NCBI GenBank assembly: GCA_018500075.1
Contig: JAHBAN010000067.1
Span: 1 to 21,661, forward strand
Direction of reading: 5' to 3'
Source: Flavobacteriia bacterium
Lineage (GTDB): Bacteria > Bacteroidota > Bacteroidia > Flavobacteriales > Flavobacteriaceae
Length of the DNA stretch: 21,661 nt
The notes under the pieces: generated by a model
Seen by the model: only the letters and a program-made list of their open reading frames with translations
What the model was told of the DNA's origin: nothing
The model's database searches: none
Position numbers and translations under genes: made by a program
In this document: positions 7,620-14,673 of the stretch, one piece after another
How positions within the stretch are numbered: the stretch's first letter is position 1
Layout: every line of letters starts with the position of its first letter

Positions 7620-8921
7620 CTACTGCACAAGGCGCAACTGTTGCCTCGGTGCCGCGGTTCCGGCCTTGAGGGCTTCATAGGGGTCATCCGCCGTCAGCAT
7701 CATATCAACCACCATACGCATCAGCTGGCGCCGCCCGCGCGAGGAGTAAAACCCGCCCGGAACCTGGCTGGTTTCCAGCAGGTAGCGCCGATACGCCTGA
7801 TAGGCCTTGTGGTCGGGGCGCTTGGCGGCGCTGAAAAAGGCCGCCAGCGGCTCTGTTGCGACCAGCTCGGGCTTGTCATAGACCGCACGGCCAAACACCT
7901 TCAGCGGAATGCCGCGCCACAAAACCTGCTGCGCCGCAGTCGAATTCACCGTCACCGCGCTGCGCACATCGGCCAGCAGCGCCGCCAGCTTTCCGCCGCG
8001 CACATAATGCACCCGGCCTTTCAGCCCCAGCGCGCCGGCCAGCCGTTTGATGTCGCGGCGCAAGGGGGTGCGCCCGTCCTCAAGCGGATGGGCCTTGAAA
8101 ACAAGGTGGTGGTGCTTGGGCGCGCCCTCGGCAAAGCCGCGCATCACCACTTCGAGAAACTCGCTCATCGTGTTGAAGGGCGAGTGCATCTGAAAGCTGC
8201 TGTCATGCTCAAGCTGCAACAGCGCCAGATGATAGGGAAAGCCGCCGTGGCGAATACGCCAGGTGGCAAAGCCGCGCTCCAGCGCCTGAAACGGCATCAG
8301 CACCAGACGCCTCAGATAGAGCTGGAACTCTTTGGTGACACTGAGCGCACGATGGGGCTGAAAGTTGCGGTATGCCCCGTTCCGGAACATCACAAACCAA
8401 TGGTAAAGCGCCCCGTAAAACACGTGCTGGCGCGTGTCGCCCCAACGGGCAGGGGGCAGGGGCGTGTCCATATCCGACTGCGCCAGCCCCGCCTGCATCT
8501 CGCGCAGCGACAGTTTCATAAGCCGCGAGTTGCCATTGCTCCCGCCGCGCTCATAAGTGACCCAATAGGGCCGCATATAGCCCTCTTCAAAGACATGAAC
8601 CCCAAGCCCCATGGTCTTGGCCACGGCCACAGCCTGCGCATGGATCGGCCGTGTGTCGCCATAAAGCACAATATCGGTGACGCCTTTTTGCGCGACAATC
8701 TCGCCAAAGCGCGCCTCCCACTGGGCCAGCCTGCCATGATAGGGGATATAACTCTTGGCGCTAAACCAGAAGGCTCGATCGCCCGCATTAAACCCGACAC
8801 GCCAGACGCGCGCGCCAGCGCGTGTCAGCATTTTGCCCAAAAGGTGGAAAAACGGCCCATGCGGCCCCTGCAAAAACAGGAAAACGCGGTTCTCGCCAGT
8901 GACTTTGCCCATATGTCCCAT
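7620..8921 (-). CDS. kpsS: capsule polysaccharide Kdo transferase/export protein KpsS
   Basis: KpsS adds the first beta-Kdo to phosphatidylglycerol in the terminal glycolipid of ABC-exported capsules; KpsC then extends it. The 433 residues match the family. An N-terminal RVFLFLQGPHGPFFHLLGKML segment begins the glycosyltransferase-B-like fold, VFEEGYMRPYWVTYE lies near 130-145, VFKAHPLEDGRTPL near 285, and VTVNSTAAQQVLWRGIPLKVFG near 345. Two in-frame ATGs exist, at 8921 and 8912. The second (430 residues) has GAAGAG 10 nt upstream, while for the first that motif sits only 1 nt away, so 8912 may be the real start. It is transcribed first in the kpsS, lipoprotein, kpsC set and diverges from ribE across about 140 nt. 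Confidence 0.92.
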   Translation of the reverse strand: MGHMGKVTGENRVFLFLQGPHGPFFHLLGKMLTRAGARVWRVGFNAGDRAFWFSAKSYIPYHGRLAQWEARFGEIVAQKGVTDIVLYGDTRPIHAQAVAVAKTMGLGVHVFEEGYMRPYWVTYERGGSNGNSRLMKLSLREMQAGLAQSDMDTPLPPARWGDTRQHVFYGALYHWFVMFRNGAYRNFQPHRALSVTKEFQLYLRRLVLMPFQALERGFATWRIRHGGFPYHLALLQLEHDSSFQMHSPFNTMSEFLEVVMRGFAEGAPKHHHLVFKAHPLEDGRTPLRRDIKRLAGALGLKGRVHYVRGGKLAALLADVRSAVTVNSTAAQQVLWRGIPLKVFGRAVYDKPELVATEPLAAFFSAAKRPDHKAYQAYRRYLLETSQVPGGFYSSRGRRQLMRMVVDMMLTADDPYEALKAGTAAPRQQLRLVQ

Positions 8922-9006
8922 ACTCTTCGGTATCTCAGTGACCCCTTACCTATACACGGACTGTGGTGAAAATATGGTGAATGCGCCCGCAAAGGCCAGC
9001 GCTTTC

Positions 9007-9035
9007 TTGCAGCCCGCCTGCGCCCGCGCTACTAA
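9007..9035 (+). promoter_or_regulatory. candidate ribE promoter
   Basis: TTGCAG (9007-9012) and TACTAA (9030-9035) are separated by exactly 17 nt and lie 26 nt before the ribE start. Each box matches the sigma-70 consensus at only three positions. The rest of the 8922-9061 gap shows no FMN riboswitch signature. Confidence 0.3.
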
Positions 9036-9061
9036 ACACCCATACCGCGAAAGGCAGCCCC

Positions 9062-9649
9062 ATGTTCACAGGCATCATCACAGATATCGGAACCATCCTC
9101 GAGCTTGAGCAACGCGGCGATCTGCGCGCCCGCATCGCCACCTCCTACGACACAACCACAGTCGATATCGGCGCCTCTATTGCCTGCAACGGCGTCTGCC
9201 TCACAGCCATAGCGCTGGGGCAGGGCTGGTTTGATGTCGAGATTTCCGCCGAAAGTGTCGCCAAAACCAACATCGGCACATGGGCCAAGGGGAGCCGCAT
9301 CAATCTTGAGCGCGCCCTCAAGGTCGGCGACGAGCTGGGCGGTCATATCGTGTCAGGCCATGTCGATGGCGTCGCCGTGATCACGGCCATGGCAGAGGAG
9401 GGCGACAGCACCCGCGTCACTCTAAAAGCCCCCAAAGAGCTGGCCCGCTTTATTGCGCCCAAAGGCTCGGTGGCCCTCAACGGCACGTCGCTGACGGTCA
9501 ATGAGGTCGCAGGCGAGAGCTTCGGGATCAATTTCATCCCTCACACCAAAGACGCGACAACATGGGGTGCGGCGGCCGTGGGCGATAAAATCAACCTCGA
9601 AATCGACACGCTGGCGCGCTATGTGGCGCGGCTGGCCGAGGCGTCTTAA
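9062..9649 (+). CDS. ribE: riboflavin synthase, alpha subunit (lumazine-binding)
   Basis: Catalyses the last step of riboflavin synthesis, the dismutation of two 6,7-dimethyl-8-ribityllumazine molecules into riboflavin and a pyrimidinedione. The start at 9062 is chosen because the family begins MFTGI and AAAGG (9050-9054) lies 7 nt upstream; a longer in-frame reading from 8981 lacks both. The 195-residue product has two lumazine-binding barrels: about 1-95 (MFTGIITDIG, SIACNGVCLT, GGHIVSGHVDG) and about 98-190 (SVALNGTSLTVNEV, NFIPHT). The gene is separated from ribD by the kps genes and is on the other strand. Confidence 0.97.
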   Translation: MFTGIITDIGTILELEQRGDLRARIATSYDTTTVDIGASIACNGVCLTAIALGQGWFDVEISAESVAKTNIGTWAKGSRINLERALKVGDELGGHIVSGHVDGVAVITAMAEEGDSTRVTLKAPKELARFIAPKGSVALNGTSLTVNEVAGESFGINFIPHTKDATTWGAAAVGDKINLEIDTLARYVARLAEAS

Positions 9650-9679
9650 GCCGCATTTCTCACCGAGTGCAGTGTGTGC

Positions 9680-9742
9680 GCGGCCTCAAACCCGCAGGCC
9701 GCCGCGCATCGGTCATGCTGGAAGCATGGCTTCGAGATGACC
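9680..9742. other. ribE-hydrolase intergenic stem-loops
   Basis: The 231-bp gap after ribE has two strong foldable segments. The first is GCGGCCT (9680-9686) paired with AGGCCGC (9696-9702) around a 9-nt loop. The second is a compound hairpin: an outer stem GGTCAT (9711-9716) with ATGACC (9737-9742), and an inner stem GAAGC (9721-9725) with GCTTC (9729-9733) around ATG. Neither has a U-tract. They may act as a ribE 3' end. Short open readings here have no ribosome site or recognisable product. Confidence 0.35.
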
Positions 9743-9845
9743 CCTCCCAGCGGCTGGCGTTGGCCTTGTCAGGCGAAGGCGCGCCGCCGCGCCGAAAGCG
9801 TCTAACATATTCACAAAAAGCATTGCGTTTGACGCGCGCGGCTCT

Positions 9846-9874
9846 AGACTCCCCCAAAACCAATAGGGGAGTCT
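9846..9874 (+). promoter_or_regulatory. inverted repeat covering the Shine-Dalgarno of the MBL-fold gene
   Basis: AGACTCCCC (9846-9854) and GGGGAGTCT (9866-9874) form a perfect 9-bp inverted repeat with an 11-nt loop. The right arm contains the AGGGGAG ribosome site (9865-9871) of the gene starting at 9881, so in mRNA the site would be base-paired. As DNA it is also a good dyad operator. TTGCGT (9823-9828) and TAGACT (9845-9850), spaced 16 nt, could be a promoter; transcripts from it would start inside the loop and lack the left arm. Confidence 0.5.
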
Positions 9875-9880
9875 GCCGCC

Positions 9881-10858
9881 ATGAGCCTGATCAAACCAAC
9901 CCGCCGTGACATTCTCAAAATCGCCGCCGCCATGCCGGCCTTCGCGCTGCCCGCCGCTCTGGCAAAGGCCTCTGTCGCCCCGCTGGGCGCGCCGGCGGCA
10001 GGCAATGGCGGGGTGTTCCGCTTCTCGATGGGCGATATGCAGCTCTCGGTGCTCTCTGACGGCTTCTTTTCGGTCCCCACAACGGGCCTCGGCGTCAATG
10101 CCCCGCGGCAAGAGGTGCAAGCCTTCCTTGCCGCGCATTACCTGTCGCCCGAAGAGGGCTACAGCCATACCAATCACCTGCTGATCGAAACAGCCGGGGC
10201 CAAAGTCCTCGTCGATGTCGGCTCTGGCAACCGCTGGTTTGAGACAACAGGCCGCCTCGTGAGCAATCTGGAAGCCGCAGGTCTCACACCAAGCGACATC
10301 ACCCATGTCGTGATCACCCACGCCCACCCCGATCACATCTGGGGCATCCGCGACGACTTTGACGAGCCACTCTTTCCGGAGGCCGAATATATCATCGGCG
10401 AGGCCGAATACGCCTATTGGTCGCAAGACGGCCTCGCCGATCAGGTCAGCCCCGAAATGCTCCAGTTCGTCGCCGGCGCGGTCAACAGCTTTGCCACAGA
10501 GGGCGTCGACTGGACTTTGGCCGCCGAGGGTCACGAGGTTGTCCCCGGTGTCACGCTGATCAACACGCCGGGCCATACCGCGGGCCATATGTCGGTGCGC
10601 CTTGAAAGCGGCGGTCAGGCGCTTATCGCGCTCGGCGACGCCATGAGCCACGCCTGGACAAACTTTGCCCAGCCGACATGGTTCAACGGCTTTGACGCCG
10701 ATGGCGCGCAGACCGTCAAAACCCGCCTTGCCCTGCTGGATATGGCCGCAGAAGACCGCGTGGCGCTGCTCGGCTATCACTTCCCCTTCCCCGGAGTGGG
10801 CCATGTGATGCGTGATGGCGAGGCCTATCGCTTTGTGCCAAGCCTCTGGCAGTTCTGA
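9881..10858 (+). CDS. Tat-exported metallo-beta-lactamase-fold hydrolase
   Basis: The 325-residue protein starts with a twin-arginine signal (PTRRDILKIAAAMPAFALPAALAKA, shown here by R8-R9 and the hydrophobic run at about 13-28), so it is predicted to be folded with its metals and exported to the periplasm. The fold signature is complete: HAHPDH at 147-152, H236 in GHTAGH, D253 in LGDAMSH and H300 in GYHFPFPG, implying a dinuclear metal site. The set resembles the lactonase/AttM-like and MBL-hydrolase groups, some of which open acyl-homoserine lactones, but the substrate cannot be read from the sequence. Start: AGGGGAG lies 9 nt upstream of the ATG. It is monocistronic, between ribE and a convergent diguanylate cyclase gene. 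It interrupts the riboflavin gene order. Confidence 0.9.
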   Translation: MSLIKPTRRDILKIAAAMPAFALPAALAKASVAPLGAPAAGNGGVFRFSMGDMQLSVLSDGFFSVPTTGLGVNAPRQEVQAFLAAHYLSPEEGYSHTNHLLIETAGAKVLVDVGSGNRWFETTGRLVSNLEAAGLTPSDITHVVITHAHPDHIWGIRDDFDEPLFPEAEYIIGEAEYAYWSQDGLADQVSPEMLQFVAGAVNSFATEGVDWTLAAEGHEVVPGVTLINTPGHTAGHMSVRLESGGQALIALGDAMSHAWTNFAQPTWFNGFDADGAQTVKTRLALLDMAAEDRVALLGYHFPFPGVGHVMRDGEAYRFVPSLWQF

Positions 10859-10877
10859 GGCGGGCGGTCCGCCCTCA
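10859..10877. terminator. GC-rich palindrome between convergent stops
   Basis: GGGCGG (10862-10867) and CCGCCC (10869-10874) form a near-perfect palindrome centred on one base, directly between the TGA of the hydrolase gene and the TGA of the convergent diguanylate cyclase gene. It could end both transcripts, but there is no U-tract on either side. Confidence 0.35.
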
Positions 10878-12266
10878 GTTCAAAGGCGCTGAGGGCAAGC
10901 TCGCCATAGCGTTGACCTCGCGGTAAAGCACCGCGCGGTTGCGCCCGGCGCGCTTGGCCGCAAAAAGCGCCTCATCCGCCTTGCCAAGCGCGCTATCAAA
11001 GTCATCTCCCGCCGCACAGATATTAACCCCGATCGAGGCGCTCACAGATTTGGGCGCCGTCAGGCCCATCGCGGCAATCCGCGCAGGGATCTCCTGAAGC
11101 GCCTTGCGCATTTCATTGATCCGGTCGCTCAAAACGCTGATCTCGGCGGCGTGCAAACACAAAACAAACTCCTCCCCGCCCCAGCGGCCAAGGCTCTCGC
11201 CCTCCGTCAACAGGGGGGCCAAAACAGGCCGCACCTCTTGCAACACCCGGTCGCCCACTTGATGGCCATAGGTGTCATTTATCCGCTTGAAGTGATCCAG
11301 ATCAATCAGCGCCAGCGCGCGGCCCGCGCTCTCGTCTGCGCCGCCGTTTTGCGCCTCAAGCCCGAGGGCCAGCGCAATGCCGGTGCGGTTCAGACAGTTT
11401 GTAAGACTGTCGACCGTGGCCAGCTTGGCAAGCCGCGTTTCCGCGCGCCGCCGCGCGATGTCGGCGCTCTGAAGCCTGTTGCCGGCGCGCACGGAATTGA
11501 AAACACCGATCCAGACAATCAGCGAAATCACACAGGCCTCATAAGGCACGCCCTGTTCCGCGCTGTCCACAAGATGATGCAGCAACAGCCCCGACGCCAG
11601 CGGCGCCAGAAGGCTGGTCAGAAGCAAGGCCCGCGTGATCCCCCCGATGCTGGAGCGGCGAAACAGGATCCGCGTCGGCTTGAACGCGGTAAAAAGCGTG
11701 GCCGTCGCCAACCCGAGGCAGAGCAGGCTGAGCGTTGTCCCGAAGGCCATATCGCCCATAGGAAGCCGCAGCCCGAAACTATAGCCGATCAGAACATTCA
11801 GCCCGATCGCCAGCGCGGCAAACATAGAGAGCGCCGCAAACTTCAGGCTGCGGCGCCGCAAAAGCCCCGCCAGCCCCAGACACCAGACCAGCGCAAATGT
11901 GTTCCAGCCCATTTGCCCGTGCAGCCCGGCACTCTCCAGAAAAAAGTTATGCGGCGCAAAGCGGCTCGCCGTGGCCACCGTCAAGGCGCCCAACACCAGC
12001 CCGTAGGTCCAGTTGAGCGGCAGGCCGAGGCGCTTGATGAAAAAGGCCGATCCGATCAAAACAATGCAAAGCCATGTCGCAAAGGTCGTCGCCGCGCCCT
12101 CATGGTCGGGCACAAGCCAGAAGTCACGCCCGACGACATTGGTCATAAAGCTGTAGCTGCTGATCACCAGTGCAAAGCCGGCAAACCAGAGCCGCATCCC
12201 GCGAAACTGTAAAATAGGGGTCCCCTTCGGGCGCAACGCCGCGTGAATTTGCGCAGGATTGATCAT
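10875..12266 (-). CDS. membrane-bound diguanylate cyclase (GGDEF domain)
   Basis: Makes cyclic-di-GMP from two GTP. From the ATG at 12266 the protein has 463 residues. An upstream in-frame ATG at 12278 adds four residues, but TGAGG sits about 6 nt before 12266 and nothing precedes 12278. Residues about 20-260 contain roughly seven to eight hydrophobic spans (e.g. near 28-42, 63-78, 86-101, 121-137, 143-165, 173-193, 211-230, 244-258), a sensor module I do not recognise. The GGDEF domain (about 283-455) shows DLDHFKRINDTYGHQVGD near 322-339 and an intact GGEEF active site at 363-367. The residues ahead of it (TEGE) do not form the RxxD inhibitory site, so product inhibition of the usual type is not expected. 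It diverges from ribB across 257 nt. Confidence 0.93.
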   Translation of the reverse strand: MINPAQIHAALRPKGTPILQFRGMRLWFAGFALVISSYSFMTNVVGRDFWLVPDHEGAATTFATWLCIVLIGSAFFIKRLGLPLNWTYGLVLGALTVATASRFAPHNFFLESAGLHGQMGWNTFALVWCLGLAGLLRRRSLKFAALSMFAALAIGLNVLIGYSFGLRLPMGDMAFGTTLSLLCLGLATATLFTAFKPTRILFRRSSIGGITRALLLTSLLAPLASGLLLHHLVDSAEQGVPYEACVISLIVWIGVFNSVRAGNRLQSADIARRRAETRLAKLATVDSLTNCLNRTGIALALGLEAQNGGADESAGRALALIDLDHFKRINDTYGHQVGDRVLQEVRPVLAPLLTEGESLGRWGGEEFVLCLHAAEISVLSDRINEMRKALQEIPARIAAMGLTAPKSVSASIGVNICAAGDDFDSALGKADEALFAAKRAGRNRAVLYREVNAMASLPSAPLN

Positions 12267-12334
12267 TTTTGGCCTCATGGTTGCGGTGCAAACTCAGGTC
12301 AAAATCCCGACACGGTAAATTGTTGCGAAACGGA

Positions 12335-12360
12335 CTGTTCTCACAACAGAAACAGTTGTG
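12335..12360. promoter_or_regulatory. overlapping inverted repeats in the divergent GGDEF/ribB region
   Basis: Two mutually exclusive inverted repeats overlap: CTGTT (12335-12339) with AACAG (12345-12349), and CACAAC (12342-12347) with GTTGTG (12355-12360). They lie about 70 nt upstream of the diguanylate cyclase gene and 164 nt upstream of ribB, followed by an AT-rich stretch with repeated GTTAA words (12359-12390). They may be an operator for either gene. Confidence 0.35.
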
Positions 12361-12415
12361 TTAAATCACATTTATTAACGAAAGGTTAACGCAAACAGCC
12401 CAGCCCCAAAAAAAT

Positions 12416-12459
12416 CCGCCCCATAGAGGCGGCCCGCAAATCTTGTTTGCCTCATTTTT
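12416..12459 (+). promoter_or_regulatory. possible ribB leader stem-loops with a T-run
   Basis: CCGCC (12416-12420) pairs with GGCGG (12428-12432), and GCAAA (12436-12440) with TTTGC (12446-12450); TTTTT follows at 12455-12459. Two successive stem-loops and a T-run 65 nt before the ribB start look like an attenuator, but the stems are short. I do not see the conserved FMN (RFN) riboswitch blocks. Confidence 0.3.
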
Positions 12460-12523
12460 GCACTGGCTCTGGTCAAAAGCCCGGCCTCCTGCTAATCCCG
12501 TCTGCGCAATCAAAGAGGCCCCC

Positions 12524-13651
12524 ATGAGCGAGCGATACACAACCCCCGGACCGCTGGAAGCGAGCCTCAAAAGCGCAATTTCACCGATTGAGGAGATCAT
12601 AGACGCCGCCCGCAAAGGCGAGATGTTTGTGCTCGTCGATCACGAAGACCGCGAAAACGAAGGCGACCTCGTGATCGCCGCCGAATTCGCCGATGCCGCA
12701 GCGGTCAATTTCATGGCCACCCATGGCCGCGGCCTGATCTGCCTGCCGATGACATCCGAGCGCATCGACCGCCTCGGCCTGCCGATGATGGCAGTGAACA
12801 ACTCCTCGCGCCACGAAACCGCCTTCACCGTCTCCATCGAGGCCCGCGAAGGCGTCAGCACAGGCATTTCGGCCGCCGACCGCGCCCTGACCATCGCCAC
12901 CGCGATCAACGAACAAAACACCGCCGCCGCCATCGCCACACCGGGCCATGTCTTCCCCTTGCGCGCCCGCAACGGCGGCGTGCTGGTGCGCGCAGGCCAT
13001 ACCGAGGCCGCCGTCGATATCGCCCGCCTCGCGGGCCTCAAGCCCGCCGGCGTGATCTGCGAGATCATGAAAGACGATGGCACTATGGCCCGCCTGCCAG
13101 ACCTTGTCACCTTCGCCGCCGACCACGGCCTCAAAATCGGAACAATCTCCGATCTGATCGCCTACCGCTCCACCCATGACAACCTCGTGCGCCAGACCCG
13201 GCAAGACAGCGTCACCTCCGAGTTCGGCGGCACATGGGATATGCGCGTGTTCACCGACGAAACCAGCGGCACAGAGCATATCGCCCTGCTCAAAGGCGAT
13301 GTCACAACCGCGGCCCCCGTCCTTGTGCGCACCCATGCGCTCAACGAGCTTGAAGATGTGCTCGGCCTCGGCCCGACGCCCGCCGACGAGCTTCACAAGG
13401 CCATGCGCATTGTCGCCGCCGAGGGCCGTGGCGCTGTGGTCCTGTTCCGCGAGCCTCACCCGCGTCTCACCTTCGCCGCCGAAGACGACGCCCCCCGCAT
13501 CGTCAAACACACAGGCCTTGGCTCCCAGATCCTCGCCAGCCTCGGCATCACCGAAATGACCCTGCTCACCAACTCCCCCAAAACCGTCTATGTCGGGATC
13601 GACGCCTACGGCCTCTCGATCACCGGCACACGCCCGATCACAGAGACCTGA
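12524..13651 (+). CDS. ribB: 3,4-dihydroxy-2-butanone 4-phosphate synthase with degenerate RibA-like domain (RibBX type)
   Basis: Makes the four-carbon precursor of riboflavin from ribulose 5-phosphate. The ATG at 12524 is used because AGAGG lies 6 nt upstream; the reading opens 27 codons earlier without support. The N-terminal RibB domain (about 20-215 of 375) is intact: DHEDRENEGD at 39-48, THGRG at 66-70, GHVFPLRA at 141-148, HTEAA at 159-163 and E180. The C-terminal part (about 218-375) aligns by position with GTP cyclohydrolase II but contains no cysteine at all; the zinc-ligand segment is replaced by VLVRTHALNELEDV. This fits the RibBX variant described in Proteobacteria, so no GTP cyclohydrolase II activity is expected. 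The ribH start is 3 nt after the stop. Confidence 0.95.
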   Translation: MSERYTTPGPLEASLKSAISPIEEIIDAARKGEMFVLVDHEDRENEGDLVIAAEFADAAAVNFMATHGRGLICLPMTSERIDRLGLPMMAVNNSSRHETAFTVSIEAREGVSTGISAADRALTIATAINEQNTAAAIATPGHVFPLRARNGGVLVRAGHTEAAVDIARLAGLKPAGVICEIMKDDGTMARLPDLVTFAADHGLKIGTISDLIAYRSTHDNLVRQTRQDSVTSEFGGTWDMRVFTDETSGTEHIALLKGDVTTAAPVLVRTHALNELEDVLGLGPTPADELHKAMRIVAAEGRGAVVLFREPHPRLTFAAEDDAPRIVKHTGLGSQILASLGITEMTLLTNSPKTVYVGIDAYGLSITGTRPITET

Positions 13652-13654
13652 CCC

Positions 13655-14206
13655 ATGGCAAGCTCCCAGACCCATTACATCCTGCCGCGCCCGCGTTTTG
13701 ACGCCCCCGTCAAACTCCTCATCGTGGTCGCCCCCTATTACCGCGATATCACCAACGACATGGTGCTTGGCGCGCGCGCCGAAATCGAGGCCGCCGGCGC
13801 CAGCTGTGATCTGATCGAAGTGCCCGGCGCGCTCGAACTGCCCACCGCCATCGCCACCGCCGAACGCCTGGCAAACTATGACGCCTATGTCGCGCTCGGC
13901 TGCGTCATCCGCGGCGCAACCACACATTACGAAACCGTCTGCAACGACAGCTCCCGCGCCCTCACCCTTCTGGGCCTGCAAGGTCTGATGATTGGCAATG
14001 GCATCCTGACCGTCGAAAACATGGCCCAGGCCGAAGAGCGCGCCAACCCCGCCGACATGAACAAAGGCGGCGGCGCCGCCGCAGCGGCCTTGCATCTCGT
14101 CGCGCTCGCCCGTAAGTGGGGCGCTCAGCGCGTCCCCCCCGGTTTCAAGCCCGATTCCGAAGAGTATCAGCTGGCCCAATCAACCAAAGGCAACCCCTCC
14201 GCATGA
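13655..14206 (+). CDS. ribH: 6,7-dimethyl-8-ribityllumazine synthase RibH
   Basis: Condenses the RibB product with the RibA/RibD-derived pyrimidine to form lumazine, the substrate of RibE. The 183-residue protein shows the family signatures VVAPYYRDITNDMVLGA (about 24-40), VPGALELP (56-63), GCVIRGATTHYETV (82-95, with catalytic H91) and GNGILTVEN near 113-121. The C-terminal tail (about 160-183) is longer than in the shortest homologues. It starts 3 nt after ribB and its stop lies inside the ATGA that starts nusB, so translation of ribB, ribH and nusB is probably coupled. Confidence 0.97.
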   Translation: MASSQTHYILPRPRFDAPVKLLIVVAPYYRDITNDMVLGARAEIEAAGASCDLIEVPGALELPTAIATAERLANYDAYVALGCVIRGATTHYETVCNDSSRALTLLGLQGLMIGNGILTVENMAQAEERANPADMNKGGGAAAAALHLVALARKWGAQRVPPGFKPDSEEYQLAQSTKGNPSA

Positions 14207-14670
14207 CGCTCTCAGGCAACCAAATTCGCAAAATGAAATCCGCCGCCCGGCTCTATGCCGTTCAGGCGCTCTTTCAGATGGAACACTCCCGCCAAACCGT
14301 CGAAGCCGTGATGGCCGAGTTTTCCGAACACCGCTTTGGCGCCTCCTATGAGGAGGGCGATATGCAAGACGGCGACAGCGCCCTCTTCGCCACACTGATG
14401 GAAAACGCCGTCAGCTATCAGGCCGCCATCGACCAGATGACAGACCGCGCCCTCGTCGCCAAATGGCCGCTCGGCCGGATCGACCCGACCCTGCGGGCGC
14501 TGTTCCGCGCAGCAGGGGCCGAGATGAGCCAGACTGACACCCCGCCCAAAGTCGTGATCTCCGAATTTGTCGATATCGCCGCCGCCTTCCACCCCGAGGG
14601 CAAGGAGGCGAGCTTCGTCAACGCCGTGCTCGACCATATGGCCCGAGAAGCGCGCCCCGAAGCGTTCTGA
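14203..14670 (+). CDS. nusB: transcription antitermination factor NusB
   Basis: All-helical RNA-binding protein that joins NusE (S10) on boxA RNA to suppress termination in rRNA operons. The start at 14203 overlaps the ribH stop as ATGA; a longer in-frame reading from 14116 lies inside ribH. The 155 residues begin with KMKSAARLYAVQALFQME, the conserved N-terminal helix, and end with PPKVVISEFVDIAAAFHPEGKEASFVNAVLDHMA, the family's C-terminal signature. ribH-nusB is a widely conserved pair. It is the last gene of the operon, and the 370-bp region after it contains no clear U-tract terminator near the stop. Confidence 0.96.
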   Translation: MTLSGNQIRKMKSAARLYAVQALFQMEHSRQTVEAVMAEFSEHRFGASYEEGDMQDGDSALFATLMENAVSYQAAIDQMTDRALVAKWPLGRIDPTLRALFRAAGAEMSQTDTPPKVVISEFVDIAAAFHPEGKEASFVNAVLDHMAREARPEAF

Positions 14671-14673
14671 CCC

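Noticed and set aside
7641..8969. 442-codon open frame on the plus strand opposite kpsS
   Set aside because: Antisense shadow of kpsS with no recognisable domain.
8922..9061. FMN riboswitch ahead of ribE
   Set aside because: The conserved RFN blocks are not visible, and the gap is mostly unstructured; the same is true ahead of ribB.
4330..9062. Capsule set as a recent mobile island
   Set aside because: No transposase, integrase, tRNA target, direct-repeat ends or composition break could be seen; codon use looks like that of the neighbours.
9667..9909. 80-codon open frame between ribE and the MBL-fold gene
   Set aside because: No ribosome site, runs into the hydrolase start in another frame, and resembles nothing known; the segment folds into stem-loops instead.
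12524..13651. Bifunctional RibBA with GTP cyclohydrolase II activity
   Set aside because: The C-terminal domain contains no cysteine and lacks the zinc-ligand segment, so the RibBX assignment is better.
12581..14179. 532-codon open frame on the minus strand opposite ribB-ribH
   Set aside because: Gly/Asp/His-rich shadow without motifs; ribB and ribH are unambiguous on the plus strand with tight spacing.
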